In this document: one piece after another, positions 1-8,554 of the stretch
Layout: the number at the start of each line of letters is the position of its first letter
Position numbering within the stretch: position 1 is the first letter of the stretch
Assembly: GCA_023428905.1 (NCBI GenBank)
Contig: JAEYWP010000011.1
Location: forward strand, 1 to 31,454
DNA length: 31,454 bases
DNA from: Verrucomicrobiota bacterium
Lineage (GTDB): Bacteria; Verrucomicrobiota; Verrucomicrobiia; Opitutales; Opitutaceae
Reading direction: 5' to 3'
Program-made: the position numbers and the translations under genes
The notes under the pieces: generated by a model
Seen by the model: the letters and a program-made list of their open reading frames with translations, nothing else
Databases searched by the model: none
What the model was told of the DNA's origin: nothing

Positions 1-237
<237 letters not shown>

Positions 238-346
238 TACGCCAATATTCCAAGGCGTTTATTTTACCTCCTTCAGTTTTCTACCCTGAGCTTTACGTAT
301 CACATCGTGATACTGATCAATTACCCGGCTAGTCCGGGTTTCCCTT

Positions 347-461
347 CCTGGTGACCATATGCCGGGGGTTCCACCCGTTCCCATCCCGAACACGGACGTT
401 AAGCCCCGAGCAGCCAATGGTAGTAGGACGTTAGGTCCCGCGAGAGTAGGTTGTTGCCAGG
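347..461 (+). rRNA. rrf: 5S ribosomal RNA
   Basis: This 115-base segment carries the 5S hallmarks: cctggtgacc at the 5' end, ggggttccacccgttcccatcccgaac in helix II/III, and the cgagagtaggttgttgccagg 3' arm. The first bases (cctgg, 347-351) pair with the last (ccagg, 457-461), which sets the ends. It lies directly downstream of the 23S gene on the same strand, as in a standard rRNA operon, and directly upstream of an intrinsic terminator. Confidence 0.96.
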
Positions 462-466
462 TTTAT

Positions 467-507
467 GGCCCGAGTGCTGCAAAACAGCGCTCGGGCCTTC
501 TTTTTTT
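467..507 (+). terminator. Intrinsic terminator of the rRNA operon
   Basis: ggcccgag (467-474) pairs perfectly with ctcgggcc (490-497). The stem continues inward through tgctg/cagcg around a short A-rich loop, giving about 13 pairs. It is followed by ttcttttttt. It begins 5 bases after the 5S 3' end, so it terminates the rRNA operon. Confidence 0.93.
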
Positions 508-698
508 ACGGGATCGACTCCAAGCTCGATTACCCAGGCAGTTCGGACCGGAGGTATTCATGATTTTTAAGTCACGAAGGACCGCGTAGCCTCGACCCGT
601 TGACACGCGCTACGAAAATGTCGCCGGTTTGCCCTGGGGCGGCAATCGTTGCTCCTTGTCCGGCGGGACGACCGCCGCGTCGCAGGCTGCCCGAGGGT

Positions 699-1205
699 CT
701 AGCCCGTCTGCTCCTGATTCGGATCGGGGGGCAAAAGCACTCCCGCCTCCCTTAGCGGTTCGAGATCTGGATCGGTTTCCGCAGCTTTGCGAAAACTGCC
801 GTCCAGCGAGAGCGCACGACTCAGCCGGGCTTGGGCCACCAAAAGGTTGCCGAGCTGGCAGGCGTAGCACGCCAGGTTAAAATGAATCGTCGCGTTCACC
901 GGGTGGATCTTCTCCGCCTGGCGTAAAATGAGATCTGCGACCGCCAAGGATTGGGCGCGCCGGGCGGCGTATGCCCATAGGATCCACCCGTCCGGCAAGT
1001 CCGGCCGTAGGCGCACCAAGTCGGATGCGATCTCTACCATCGCCGGCCACTCCGCCAGAGACTGCAGGATCACCGCTTTGGCCAGCAGCACCTCGGGTGA
1101 CGCCCTGTCTTCCGGAGCAATCTGCTCCAGCTCGGCGAGGGCTTCCGCGTACATTCCCAGCTCTGAGTACCCTTGAGCGTGTGACAGTCGCCACTTCAGC
1201 TGCAT
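699..1205 (-). CDS. Small TPR-repeat protein
   Basis: A 168-residue soluble protein made almost entirely of paired helices with tetratricopeptide spacing. The pattern is visible in GYSELGMYAEALAELEQI, then in the stretch with AKAVILQSLAEWPAMVEIA, and again in NLACYACQLGNLLVAQARLS followed by RALSLD. That suggests about three to four TPR units, so a protein-protein interaction scaffold; no catalytic motif is seen. The ATG at 1205 (start MQLKWRL) is preferred. An upstream in-frame TTG at 1247 would add 14 residues, but it would overlap the approach to a perfect inverted repeat at 1253-1272. No clear Shine-Dalgarno is present for either. It lies 68 bases downstream of the DsbA-fold gene on the same strand and may be cotranscribed. 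Partner and role unknown. Confidence 0.75.
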   Translation of the reverse strand: MQLKWRLSHAQGYSELGMYAEALAELEQIAPEDRASPEVLLAKAVILQSLAEWPAMVEIASDLVRLRPDLPDGWILWAYAARRAQSLAVADLILRQAEKIHPVNATIHFNLACYACQLGNLLVAQARLSRALSLDGSFRKAAETDPDLEPLREAGVLLPPDPNQEQTG

Positions 1206-1252
1206 AGGCACGAGCACAACCAGTCCAGCCGCCCGCGCAAGGTTCAAGCCTG

Positions 1253-1272
1253 CGCGGGCAGTCGTGCCCGCG
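1253..1272. repeat. Perfect 8-bp inverted repeat between two minus-strand genes
   Basis: cgcgggca (1253-1260) and tgcccgcg (1265-1272) pair perfectly around a 4-base loop. The hairpin sits immediately after the stop codon of the DsbA-fold gene and before the TPR gene. There is no T-tract on either side, so it is more likely an mRNA-processing or attenuating stem than a full terminator. Confidence 0.4.
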
Positions 1273-1273
1273 G

Positions 1274-1930
1274 TTATACCGTCGGCGGGGTGCCAAAGTG
1301 AACTTTGTGCGACGCGTAGGACGCCGTGTCGAAAAGCATTGTGTCAATCGTCGCGGCCAACGGATCGAAACGTACCAGCCCCGAGAAGACTGCCTTGTCG
1401 CCGATCGCATCCTCCAGCACGAAGGCCGGGCGTTGTGTGATCTGGTGCGCATGGAACTCTGCAGTGGTGGCGAGCACGCGCTCGCGCACCGCCGGTGAAA
1501 GCGCGAGCTCGCGGAGCTTCTTTGCATCCACTCCCTGGATCGTCGCCGCCGCCGCGACGGCGACATCGAGATCACCCACCTTTTTCCCTTCCCGTACCGC
1601 CGCCGTCGAAATCGCCAGGCGCACCCGGTCATCCGAAAAGCCGAGCGTTCGCGCAGCCTCCGCCACCAGGTTCGGCGTATCGTAGTTGCCGGACCGCGAC
1701 GCCTCGAACCATCCGGAATTGAGCATGAAGGGGGCTCGCATCACAGTTCCGCTGCGCCGGTAGAACCACTCGCACTGCGCCTGGGAAATGGGGAACTCCT
1801 GCGGCTTCATCAGCGCAATCTTCCACTCAAACTCCACTTGCCCGGCATATCGACGTTTGAGTTCCGCCCAGGCAGGCTCCGACCAATAACACCAGGACGA
1901 AATGACCTCGAGGTAGTAGGTGATTTTCAT
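1274..1930 (-). CDS. DsbA-fold (thioredoxin-like) protein with a CxxS active site
   Basis: A 218-residue cytoplasmic-type protein with no signal peptide. It begins with a beta strand and a thioredoxin-like motif, SSWCYWSEPAW, in which Cys14-Tyr-Trp-Ser17 replaces the usual CxxC. The central region is helical (about residues 80-150). A cis-proline-type segment ITQRPAFVLED follows, then a strand ending in FSGLVRF. This layout matches the DSBA family (FrnE / 2-hydroxychromene-2-carboxylate isomerase-like proteins). The lone cysteine suggests a monothiol, glutathione-dependent or isomerase role rather than disulfide oxidation; that is inference. The ATG at 1930 has an aggtg Shine-Dalgarno-like element just upstream. 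The gene is divergent from parE across a 265-base gap and is followed by a TPR gene. Confidence 0.82.
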   Translation of the reverse strand: MKITYYLEVISSWCYWSEPAWAELKRRYAGQVEFEWKIALMKPQEFPISQAQCEWFYRRSGTVMRAPFMLNSGWFEASRSGNYDTPNLVAEAARTLGFSDDRVRLAISTAAVREGKKVGDLDVAVAAAATIQGVDAKKLRELALSPAVRERVLATTAEFHAHQITQRPAFVLEDAIGDKAVFSGLVRFDPLAATIDTMLFDTASYASHKVHFGTPPTV

Positions 1931-2195
1931 TCACCTGCAGCCATCGCTGGTTCGTGCATTCGGGTCAACCCCACGTCCCTCGGCCGCGATCCTGTTCGGA
2001 GCCAGGTCCCTCTCTGTCATGACTCCACCTGCGAAACTGTGTCTGTCTGGTTTTGGTGCGGGCGTGCTGCCAGGCGGTTTCCTGTGTTCGGCCGGGCACG
2101 CCCGAAATCAGAACAAGGCCTCTGACGTGCACGCGCTTTTCTTTCCTCTTGTCTCGGTCCTCGCGCCCCGATGGTTAGTGGGATTCCTTTGATCC
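1931..2195. promoter_or_regulatory. Divergent intergenic region between the DsbA-fold gene and parE
   Basis: A 265-base gap between oppositely transcribed genes must contain promoters for both the DsbA-fold gene (leftward) and the topoisomerase pair (rightward). It is pyrimidine-rich on the plus strand just before parE (cttttctttcctcttg near 2138-2153). I see no convincing -35/-10 pair, operator or strong Shine-Dalgarno for parE. Confidence 0.4.
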
Positions 2196-4040
2196 ATGGC
2201 GACCGCGTACACTGAAGCGAGTATCAAGACCCTCTCCTCCACCGAGCACATCCGGCTTCGGCCCGGCATGTACATTGGCCGGCTCGGCAATGGGGCCCAC
2301 GCGGAGGATGGCATCTACGTGTTGCTCAAGGAATGCATCGATAACTCAATCGATGAATTCACCATGGGCCACGGTCGCAAGATCGAGGTCGAGCTGACGG
2401 AGCGATCTGTCCGCGTCCGCGATTACGGCCGCGGCATCCCGCTCGGCAAACTCCTCGAGTGCGTGTCCGTCATCAATACCGGCGCCAAATACGACAGCGA
2501 AACCTTCAAAAAGGCGGTCGGCCTCAACGGCGTCGGGCAGAAAGCGGTGAACGCCCTGTCCTTGGAGTACCGCGCTCAGGCAGTGCGGGACGGTCAGACC
2601 AAGGTGGTCGAGTTCAATGCCGGCAAACTCAAGAAGGAGTCCAAGATCGTCGCCGCTCCCGGCGAGAAAAACGGGACCATCATCGAGTTCACCCCGGATG
2701 AGGCGCTCTTCGGCAAGGACTTCCGCTTCAAGGTCGAATACATCGAGGAGATGTTGTGGAACTATGCCTTCCTCAACCGTGGCCTCAGCCTCACCCTCAA
2801 CGGCAAAGTCTTCCGCTCGGAAAACGGTCTCAAAGACCTGCTGTCCCGCAAGCTGACGGGAGAGACGCTTTACCCGGTGATTCACATCGAGGCCGAGGAC
2901 ATCGAGGTCGCGATGACGCACGGCAGCCACTACGGCGAAGAATATTATTCCTTCGTCAATGGCCAGCACACCACCATGGGAGGTACCCACCTCGGTGCTT
3001 TCCGCGAGGCGGTGGTCGCGACCATCCGCAACTTCTTCAAGAAGGAGTACGACGCAGCCGACATTCGCCAATCGATCGTCGCCGCCGTCTCTCTTCGTGT
3101 GATCGAACCGGTGTTTGAGTCACAAACGAAAACAAAGCTGGGATCCAACGACATCGGGCCCAATGGCCCCTCCATCCGCCAATTCGTGGGCGCGTTCCTC
3201 CAGCAGCATCTGGACAACTGGCTGCACCGGAATCCAGAGACCGCGGAGGCGCTCAAATCGAAGATCGAAGAGAGCGAGCGCGAACGGAAGGAACTCGCTG
3301 GCATCCGAAATCTCGCCCGCGAGCGCGCCAAAAAAGCATCCCTGCACAACCGCAAGCTCCGCGATTGCCGCGTTCACCTCGACACCAAGGACAAACGCGC
3401 CGAGGAAAGCACCCTGTTCATCGTCGAAGGCGACTCCGCCGCCGGCTCGCTCACCGCCTGCCGCGACGTCCAGACCCAGGCGGTCTTCGCCCTCAAAGGG
3501 AAACCGCTCAACACCTTTGGACTCACCAAAAAGGTGATCTACGAGAACGAGGAATTTCACCTCCTCCAGAGCGCGCTGAACATCGAGGAGGGAATCGATG
3601 GCCTCCGGTACAACCGGGTGGTGATCGCCACCGATGCGGACGTCGACGGGATGCACATCCGGCTCCTCCTGATATCCTTCTTCCTCCAGTTTTTTCCCGA
3701 GCTGATCACCAACGGCCATCTCCATATTTTGGAGACGCCGCTCTTCCGCGTCCGGAACAAGAAACAGACGATCTATTGTTATTCGGAGGCGGAGAAACAG
3801 GCTGCGATGTTCAAGATCGGCGCCGCCGCCGAAGTCACCCGCTTCAAGGGCCTGGGCGAAATCTCCGCCCACGAGTTCAAGGACTTTATCGGTGAGCAGA
3901 TCCGCGCCGAGAAGGTCACCCTCGACCACCTTCACAACAGCAACGACCTGCTCGCGTTCTTCATGGGCAAGAACACCCCCGACCGGCAGGAATTCATCAT
4001 CAGCAACCTCCGGGTCGAGAAAGACCTGATCGAGGCCTGA
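2196..4040 (+). CDS. parE: DNA topoisomerase IV subunit B (ParE-like type IIA topoisomerase ATPase/TOPRIM subunit)
   Basis: A 614-residue ATPase/TOPRIM subunit of a type IIA topoisomerase, which with the ParC-like partner passes one duplex through another to decatenate or relax DNA. The GHKL ATPase domain is N-terminal: RPGMYIG near residue 22, ECIDNSIDE with catalytic Glu46 and Asn50, DYGRGIP at 76-82, and the ATP lid GLNGVGQKAVNALS at 109-122. The transducer domain follows. The TOPRIM domain has EGDSA at 411-415, TDADVDG at 479-485 and RFKGLGE (variant of RYKGLGE) at 549-555. It is slightly short and has no GyrB-type insertion. The ATG at 2196 lacks a strong Shine-Dalgarno. Nineteen bases separate it from parC, so the two are surely one operon. 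A GyrB role cannot be strictly excluded, but pairing with a short A subunit favours ParE. Confidence 0.93.
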   Translation: MATAYTEASIKTLSSTEHIRLRPGMYIGRLGNGAHAEDGIYVLLKECIDNSIDEFTMGHGRKIEVELTERSVRVRDYGRGIPLGKLLECVSVINTGAKYDSETFKKAVGLNGVGQKAVNALSLEYRAQAVRDGQTKVVEFNAGKLKKESKIVAAPGEKNGTIIEFTPDEALFGKDFRFKVEYIEEMLWNYAFLNRGLSLTLNGKVFRSENGLKDLLSRKLTGETLYPVIHIEAEDIEVAMTHGSHYGEEYYSFVNGQHTTMGGTHLGAFREAVVATIRNFFKKEYDAADIRQSIVAAVSLRVIEPVFESQTKTKLGSNDIGPNGPSIRQFVGAFLQQHLDNWLHRNPETAEALKSKIEESERERKELAGIRNLARERAKKASLHNRKLRDCRVHLDTKDKRAEESTLFIVEGDSAAGSLTACRDVQTQAVFALKGKPLNTFGLTKKVIYENEEFHLLQSALNIEEGIDGLRYNRVVIATDADVDGMHIRLLLISFFLQFFPELITNGHLHILETPLFRVRNKKQTIYCYSEAEKQAAMFKIGAAAEVTRFKGLGEISAHEFKDFIGEQIRAEKVTLDHLHNSNDLLAFFMGKNTPDRQEFIISNLRVEKDLIEA

Positions 4041-4059
4041 CCAGCGCACATCCCCTTCG

Positions 4060-6168
4060 ATGGCCAAACGCAAGACCCCGAAAAACACCGAACAACCGGA
4101 ACTGCCGCTCGCGGCTGCATCCGCGGACCAGGCCAGCGTCTCCACGCCGGGGGCCGGCGACGCGGATGTCGCGCGTCCCGCAGCCACCGGCGAAGTGCCT
4201 CCGGCCGCACCCACCCTTACCCCTGTGCCCGCCAGCCAGGATCCCGCGCCGCTCGCAAAGCACTATCGGTCCTGGTTTCTCGAATACGCCAGTTACGTGA
4301 TTCTGGACCGGGCGGTCCCGCACATCGACGACGGCCTGAAGCCGGTTCAACGCCGGATCCTGCATACGCTGCGGGAGATGGATGATGGTCGGTTCAACAA
4401 GGTCGCCAACGTCGTCGGCGCGGCCATGCGGTTCCACCCCCACGGCGACGCTTCGATTGAGGCCGCCCTGGTCGGCATGGCGCAGCGCGGCCTCCTCATC
4501 GAACCGCAGGGAAACTTTGGCAATGTCTACACCGGTGACGGCGCCGCCGCCGCCCGCTACATCGAGGCCCGCCTCACCGCTTTTGCACGGGACGTCGTCT
4601 TCAACGAAAAAACCACGACCTGGCAGCTCAGCTACGACGGGCGAAACCGCGAACCGGTCACCCTCCCGGTCAAGTTCCCGCTCGTCCTCGCCGAGGGCGC
4701 GGAGGGTATTGCGGTCGGGCTTTCCACCAGGATCCTTCCGCACAACTTCAACGATCTCTGCCGCGCCTCCATCAATCACCTCCAGGGTAAACGTTTCCGG
4801 CTCATGCCGGATTTCCCCACGGGAGGTATCGCCGACTTTTCGGAATACAACGACGGCGAGCGGGGCGCCCGCGTGAAGGTACGCGCCAAGATCGAGCCCC
4901 GCGGAAAATATCAACTCGCCATCACCGAGCTCCCCTTCGGCACCACCACCACCTCGCTGATCGAGTCGATCCTGGCCGCCAACGCCAAGGGGAAGATCAA
5001 GGTGCGGCACGTGGACGACAACACCGCCGACAAGGTGGAGATCCTCGTCCACCTCCCCCAGGGCGCGGATGCCGACCAGGTCACCCGCCAGCTCTACGTC
5101 TTCACCGACTGCGAGGTTACGCTCTCACCCGCCGCCTGCGTGATCGAGAACGACAAACCGGCATTCCTCGGTGTTTCCGAGATTCTCCGCCGCAGCACCG
5201 ACCGGACGGTGGCCCTGCTCAAGCGCGAGCTGGAGATCCGTCTGGCGGAACTCGAACAGCAGTGGCACTGGGACTCGCTCGAACGCATTTTCATCGAGGA
5301 GCGGATCTACCGCCGTATCGAGAAATCAGAGACGTGGGAAAGCGTCCTCCAGGAGATTCGCGAAGGGCTCAAGCCCTTCCTCAAGCTGCTGAAGCGAGAG
5401 GTCACCGACGACGACATCACGCGGCTGACCGAGATCAGGATCAAGCGGATCTCCCGCTACAACCGCTTTCAGGCGGACGAGCAGATCAAGAAAATCGAGG
5501 GCGGAATCAAGGAGGTGAAGCATGACCTGAAACATCTCACTGAATACGCCATCCGTTGGTTCGAAATGCTGCAGGAGAAATACGGCAAGAGTTTCAAGCG
5601 TCGCACCACCTACGACGAAATCGAGACGATCAGCGCCGCCGAGGTGGTCGCCGCCAACCAGCGGCTCTACGTCAACCGCGAGGAGGGCTTCATCGGCCTC
5701 AACTGGCGCCAGCACGAGTTTGTCACCGAATGCACCATTCTCGACGACGTCATCTGCTTCATGGCGGATGGTACGATGAAGGTGGCACGCGTGGCGGACA
5801 AGGTGTTCATGGGCCGGGACATCCTGCAGGTGTCGATCTTCCCCAAGGAGGGCGACAAGCGGTTTTTCACCCTGGTTTATCAGGACAAGGAGTCCGGGAA
5901 GGCCTTTGCGAAAAAGTTTCAAGTGGGCGGAGTGACCCGGGACAAACTCTATCCCCTGGTGGCAAGCGAGGGCTCCAAGGTGCTCTTCTTCGACATCGCG
6001 AAGTCGGAGGCGGAGATGCCGCGAAAGGTCGATGTCGTGCTCAGCGCACGCTGTTCCGCACGCGTGAAGGAACTCGAGTTTGACCTCGGAGCCCTGACCG
6101 TCGGCGGCCGCGGCGCCAAGGGGGTGACCGTGACCAAGTATCCGGTGAAGTCGGTGCGCCGCGCCTGA
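4060..6168 (+). CDS. parC: DNA topoisomerase IV subunit A (ParC-like)
   Basis: A 702-residue DNA-breakage subunit partnering the upstream ParE. The first ~65 residues are an Ala/Pro-rich low-complexity extension. The conserved core then starts at HYRSWFLEYASYVILDRAVP. The winged-helix/active-site region holds the QRRIL motif, FHPHGDASIEAALV, QGNFGNVYTGDGAAAARY and the catalytic Tyr167 in ARYIEARL. The tower and a long charged coiled coil (about residues 385-510) follow. The C-terminal part (about 540-700) is short for a full beta-pinwheel and ends with GGRGAKGV, a degenerate GyrA-box-like sequence. The compact tail resembles ParC-type subunits of Bacteroidetes, Chlamydiae and Verrucomicrobia rather than gyrase A. 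Cotranscribed with parE; transcription ends at the stem at 6193-6218. Confidence 0.92.
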   Translation: MAKRKTPKNTEQPELPLAAASADQASVSTPGAGDADVARPAATGEVPPAAPTLTPVPASQDPAPLAKHYRSWFLEYASYVILDRAVPHIDDGLKPVQRRILHTLREMDDGRFNKVANVVGAAMRFHPHGDASIEAALVGMAQRGLLIEPQGNFGNVYTGDGAAAARYIEARLTAFARDVVFNEKTTTWQLSYDGRNREPVTLPVKFPLVLAEGAEGIAVGLSTRILPHNFNDLCRASINHLQGKRFRLMPDFPTGGIADFSEYNDGERGARVKVRAKIEPRGKYQLAITELPFGTTTTSLIESILAANAKGKIKVRHVDDNTADKVEILVHLPQGADADQVTRQLYVFTDCEVTLSPAACVIENDKPAFLGVSEILRRSTDRTVALLKRELEIRLAELEQQWHWDSLERIFIEERIYRRIEKSETWESVLQEIREGLKPFLKLLKREVTDDDITRLTEIRIKRISRYNRFQADEQIKKIEGGIKEVKHDLKHLTEYAIRWFEMLQEKYGKSFKRRTTYDEIETISAAEVVAANQRLYVNREEGFIGLNWRQHEFVTECTILDDVICFMADGTMKVARVADKVFMGRDILQVSIFPKEGDKRFFTLVYQDKESGKAFAKKFQVGGVTRDKLYPLVASEGSKVLFFDIAKSEAEMPRKVDVVLSARCSARVKELEFDLGALTVGGRGAKGVTVTKYPVKSVRRA

Positions 6169-6192
6169 TCGTTCGCGTTTCCGGAGAACAAG

Positions 6193-6220
6193 AAAGGGCC
6201 CGCACACGCGGGCCCTTTTT
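6193..6220. terminator. Bidirectional intrinsic terminator between convergent genes
   Basis: aaagggcccgc (6193-6203) and gcgggcccttt (6208-6218) form an 11-bp perfect stem with an acac loop, followed by a T run on the plus strand and cttt on the minus strand. It lies between the stops of parC (6168, plus) and the EF-hand membrane protein (6244, minus) and can serve both. Confidence 0.92.
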
Positions 6221-6243
6221 GTTGTGAAGTCAGCGTCTCGCGT

Positions 6244-8445
6244 TCAGCCCGCCTTGGGCTCCGCCGCGGTCGCGGGCGTTTGCTCCACCGGTGCGGGCGC
6301 GGGTGCCTCGAAGGGCCAGCGCTGGGTGCGGTAGGCCCAGTAGCCATACGCGGCGATGCCCACCAGGATAAGCACGATGAGGAGGAAGCGGCGGCGCGCC
6401 GCCGCTTTGTCTGCAAACGGGTCCGTGAGCTGATGGGTCGAGCCGGCGGGCAACTTGGCCCGTTCCGTCAGGGTGGCGCCAAACGGAAGGTTGATCCGAA
6501 CGCGCCCGTTCACTGCCCAGCCATTGGCATCAAGGACCGGACCGAGGGTGCGCTGCCGCAGTTTCAGCCAGGCGATCGCCATCGACGGCAGCGAGATGAT
6601 CAGCATGACCGCCAGGAAGACGAAGGGCACCTGCCACGCGGGCATGCCGCGGAAAAATCCGAGGAAGTAGCCGAAGGCGGTGGTCAGGGCACCGAGGGCG
6701 ACACCCATCGCCGCCACTGTGCCGATATCGATCTTCTTCTGCTCTGTCGGTGGTTTCTTCTGATCGACGTTCACCGTCGCCGTGGCCGCCGCGCTGAGTT
6801 TCGCGTCACTGGCGGCTTCGGCCGCGGCCGCACGTTTGGCGGCCTGTTCCTCAACCATGCGTACGAATTTCTTGTAGGGCGCCCAGAAGGCCTGCCGGAC
6901 GCTGATCGGGTTATCGATGATCTTGGTGATCGTGGCATCCCAGTCGCGGCCCTTCCGATCGTAGAAAAGGCCGTTGCGCCCGACCATCAGGTAGTCGGAG
7001 TCGCCCTGGGTGAAACAGGCGGCGATCTTCATCGTCTCCGTGCCCGACCGCTTGAGGTCGCAGTAGGCGATGTAGCACTTGCTGAGGGAGGCGAGGACGG
7101 TGTGCGCCGCAGGATCGTCCACACGGATACACAGGTCGCAGCTGCGGCTGTCGAGGTACAGGGTCCCGGCCTGGAAGGTGCCGAGGCGCGTGGGGTCGTA
7201 GAAATCGGAGAAGTTGACGAAATTGCGAAGCAGGGTGCCGAAGTCCCGGTGGAAGCGCACCAGCCGGTCGACGTCGCCGATCGCCAGGGCCTGCGGCTCG
7301 CGCGCCTTGTCCTCTGCAATCAGGGCGAGGAGCTGGTCGCGGACCGAACTCGTCGCGATCTCCTGGATACGCGGGCCGCCCAGGGCGTCGATTGCACCGG
7401 GGGTTCGGCTGGCCTGCCAAGCCTCAAAGGCCGTCAGTTTTGCCCCGATGATGGCCCATTCCTCCGGAGAGAGGGTCTCGCGTGGGGAGCCGAGCAGGGC
7501 CCCGACCGTGGCGCGCCGAAACTCCGCGATCGCTCCCGACCAAGCCGGGTTGAGGCCGCCAGCGAGGGGGAGGGGGCGTCCAGCCTCCACCCGGGCGAGA
7601 GGGAACCCGCTGAGCTCCGCCGCGGTGAGGGTCAGGTCCTTCGAGGCGACGACGAGGTATTCCGATTCCTGGCGGTTGAGCGCTGTGAGTGAGCGCGCGT
7701 CAAAGGCAGCGAGGCTGCAGCGTGCGAAATAGTCGTCGATCTTGGCCCGGACCGCCTTGTAAGCGTTAAACGCAGCCACCGTGCCGGCTCCGGCAACGTT
7801 GACCTCGGGCGACGCGCCCTTGGCCGCCCATTCGAGGTAGGATGCGGCCTCCTTCAAGAACTGCTCGATCTTCGCCGCGCTGAGGCCGGGCTTGCCGCTG
7901 CGGTCCAGCTCCCCGCCGGTCACCGTGATCATATCCCGGATTGCGGTCTGCAGGGCGGGCTCGTTGGCGGATTCGGCGATGATGACGCCGTCGCCGTTGA
8001 ATCGGGTGTTGGCAAAGATGCGTTTGGTGTCCGACGTGTCCGCCACGGAGAGCGCGCCTGTCGCCTCCAGGCCGAGGCTGGCGACGATCTCCTTGGCGGA
8101 GGCGAGCACCGCCTTGCCCGCGTCCGTAGTGTCGTTGATCAGCGAGAGCGAGAGGGCGGGAGCGGGGCGTACAAGTTCATCCAGCGATTTCAGCCGCGCT
8201 GCCAGCCAGTCGATCGCCGCGAGGATCTCCGGTACACGGATACGTCCGTTGTTGTCCGCGTCGAGGAGGCTGAGGGTGCGTTCGTCGAGCTCCAGTCCGC
8301 GCACCGGGCAGCTCAGGGCGACCCAGAGTTTCTGGTCCAATTCCTTGAGGTGCAGGATGTCTTCCCCCGAGCGGATGACTACCTGGTCGAGTCCGCCAAT
8401 GCGGACGAAATGCCAGCGATGGGATGGGGTGTGTTGCGTCGCCAT
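6244..8445 (-). CDS. EF-hand protein with C-terminal membrane segments, function unknown
   Basis: A 733-residue protein of unknown function. A canonical EF-hand loop, DADNNGRIRVPE, lies at residues 62-73 with ligands at loop positions 1, 3, 5, 7, 9 and 12, so calcium binding is likely. A long, mostly alpha-helical region (about 80-560) has no motif I recognise. The C-terminal part is membrane-embedded: hydrophobic stretches at about 574-598, 603-627 and 687-705, with an intervening soluble loop. A short Ala/Pro-rich tail ends the protein. There is no N-terminal signal peptide, so the bulk is probably cytoplasmic. The ATG at 8445 is chosen because the protein becomes coherent there (MATQHTPSHRWHFVRI). 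The frame continues upstream to 8697, but that part overlaps the next gene. It is the last gene of a minus-strand run and shares a terminator with parC. Confidence 0.75.
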   Translation of the reverse strand: MATQHTPSHRWHFVRIGGLDQVVIRSGEDILHLKELDQKLWVALSCPVRGLELDERTLSLLDADNNGRIRVPEILAAIDWLAARLKSLDELVRPAPALSLSLINDTTDAGKAVLASAKEIVASLGLEATGALSVADTSDTKRIFANTRFNGDGVIIAESANEPALQTAIRDMITVTGGELDRSGKPGLSAAKIEQFLKEAASYLEWAAKGASPEVNVAGAGTVAAFNAYKAVRAKIDDYFARCSLAAFDARSLTALNRQESEYLVVASKDLTLTAAELSGFPLARVEAGRPLPLAGGLNPAWSGAIAEFRRATVGALLGSPRETLSPEEWAIIGAKLTAFEAWQASRTPGAIDALGGPRIQEIATSSVRDQLLALIAEDKAREPQALAIGDVDRLVRFHRDFGTLLRNFVNFSDFYDPTRLGTFQAGTLYLDSRSCDLCIRVDDPAAHTVLASLSKCYIAYCDLKRSGTETMKIAACFTQGDSDYLMVGRNGLFYDRKGRDWDATITKIIDNPISVRQAFWAPYKKFVRMVEEQAAKRAAAAEAASDAKLSAAATATVNVDQKKPPTEQKKIDIGTVAAMGVALGALTTAFGYFLGFFRGMPAWQVPFVFLAVMLIISLPSMAIAWLKLRQRTLGPVLDANGWAVNGRVRINLPFGATLTERAKLPAGSTHQLTDPFADKAAARRRFLLIVLILVGIAAYGYWAYRTQRWPFEAPAPAPVEQTPATAAEPKAG

Positions 8446-8554
8446 GACCAGAGGTGGTGAACGCAATTGCGGCTGGCGGCAAGACACATGCGAGTGGGTC
8501 CCGCTTCCCGGGATGCACGTGCAAGCCGCAGGCATTTCTTCCCGCGAAGCGCTG

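Noticed and set aside
6280..7692. A plus-strand open frame of about 470 codons
   Set aside because: It is antisense to the EF-hand membrane protein, has no motifs and no plausible start signal.
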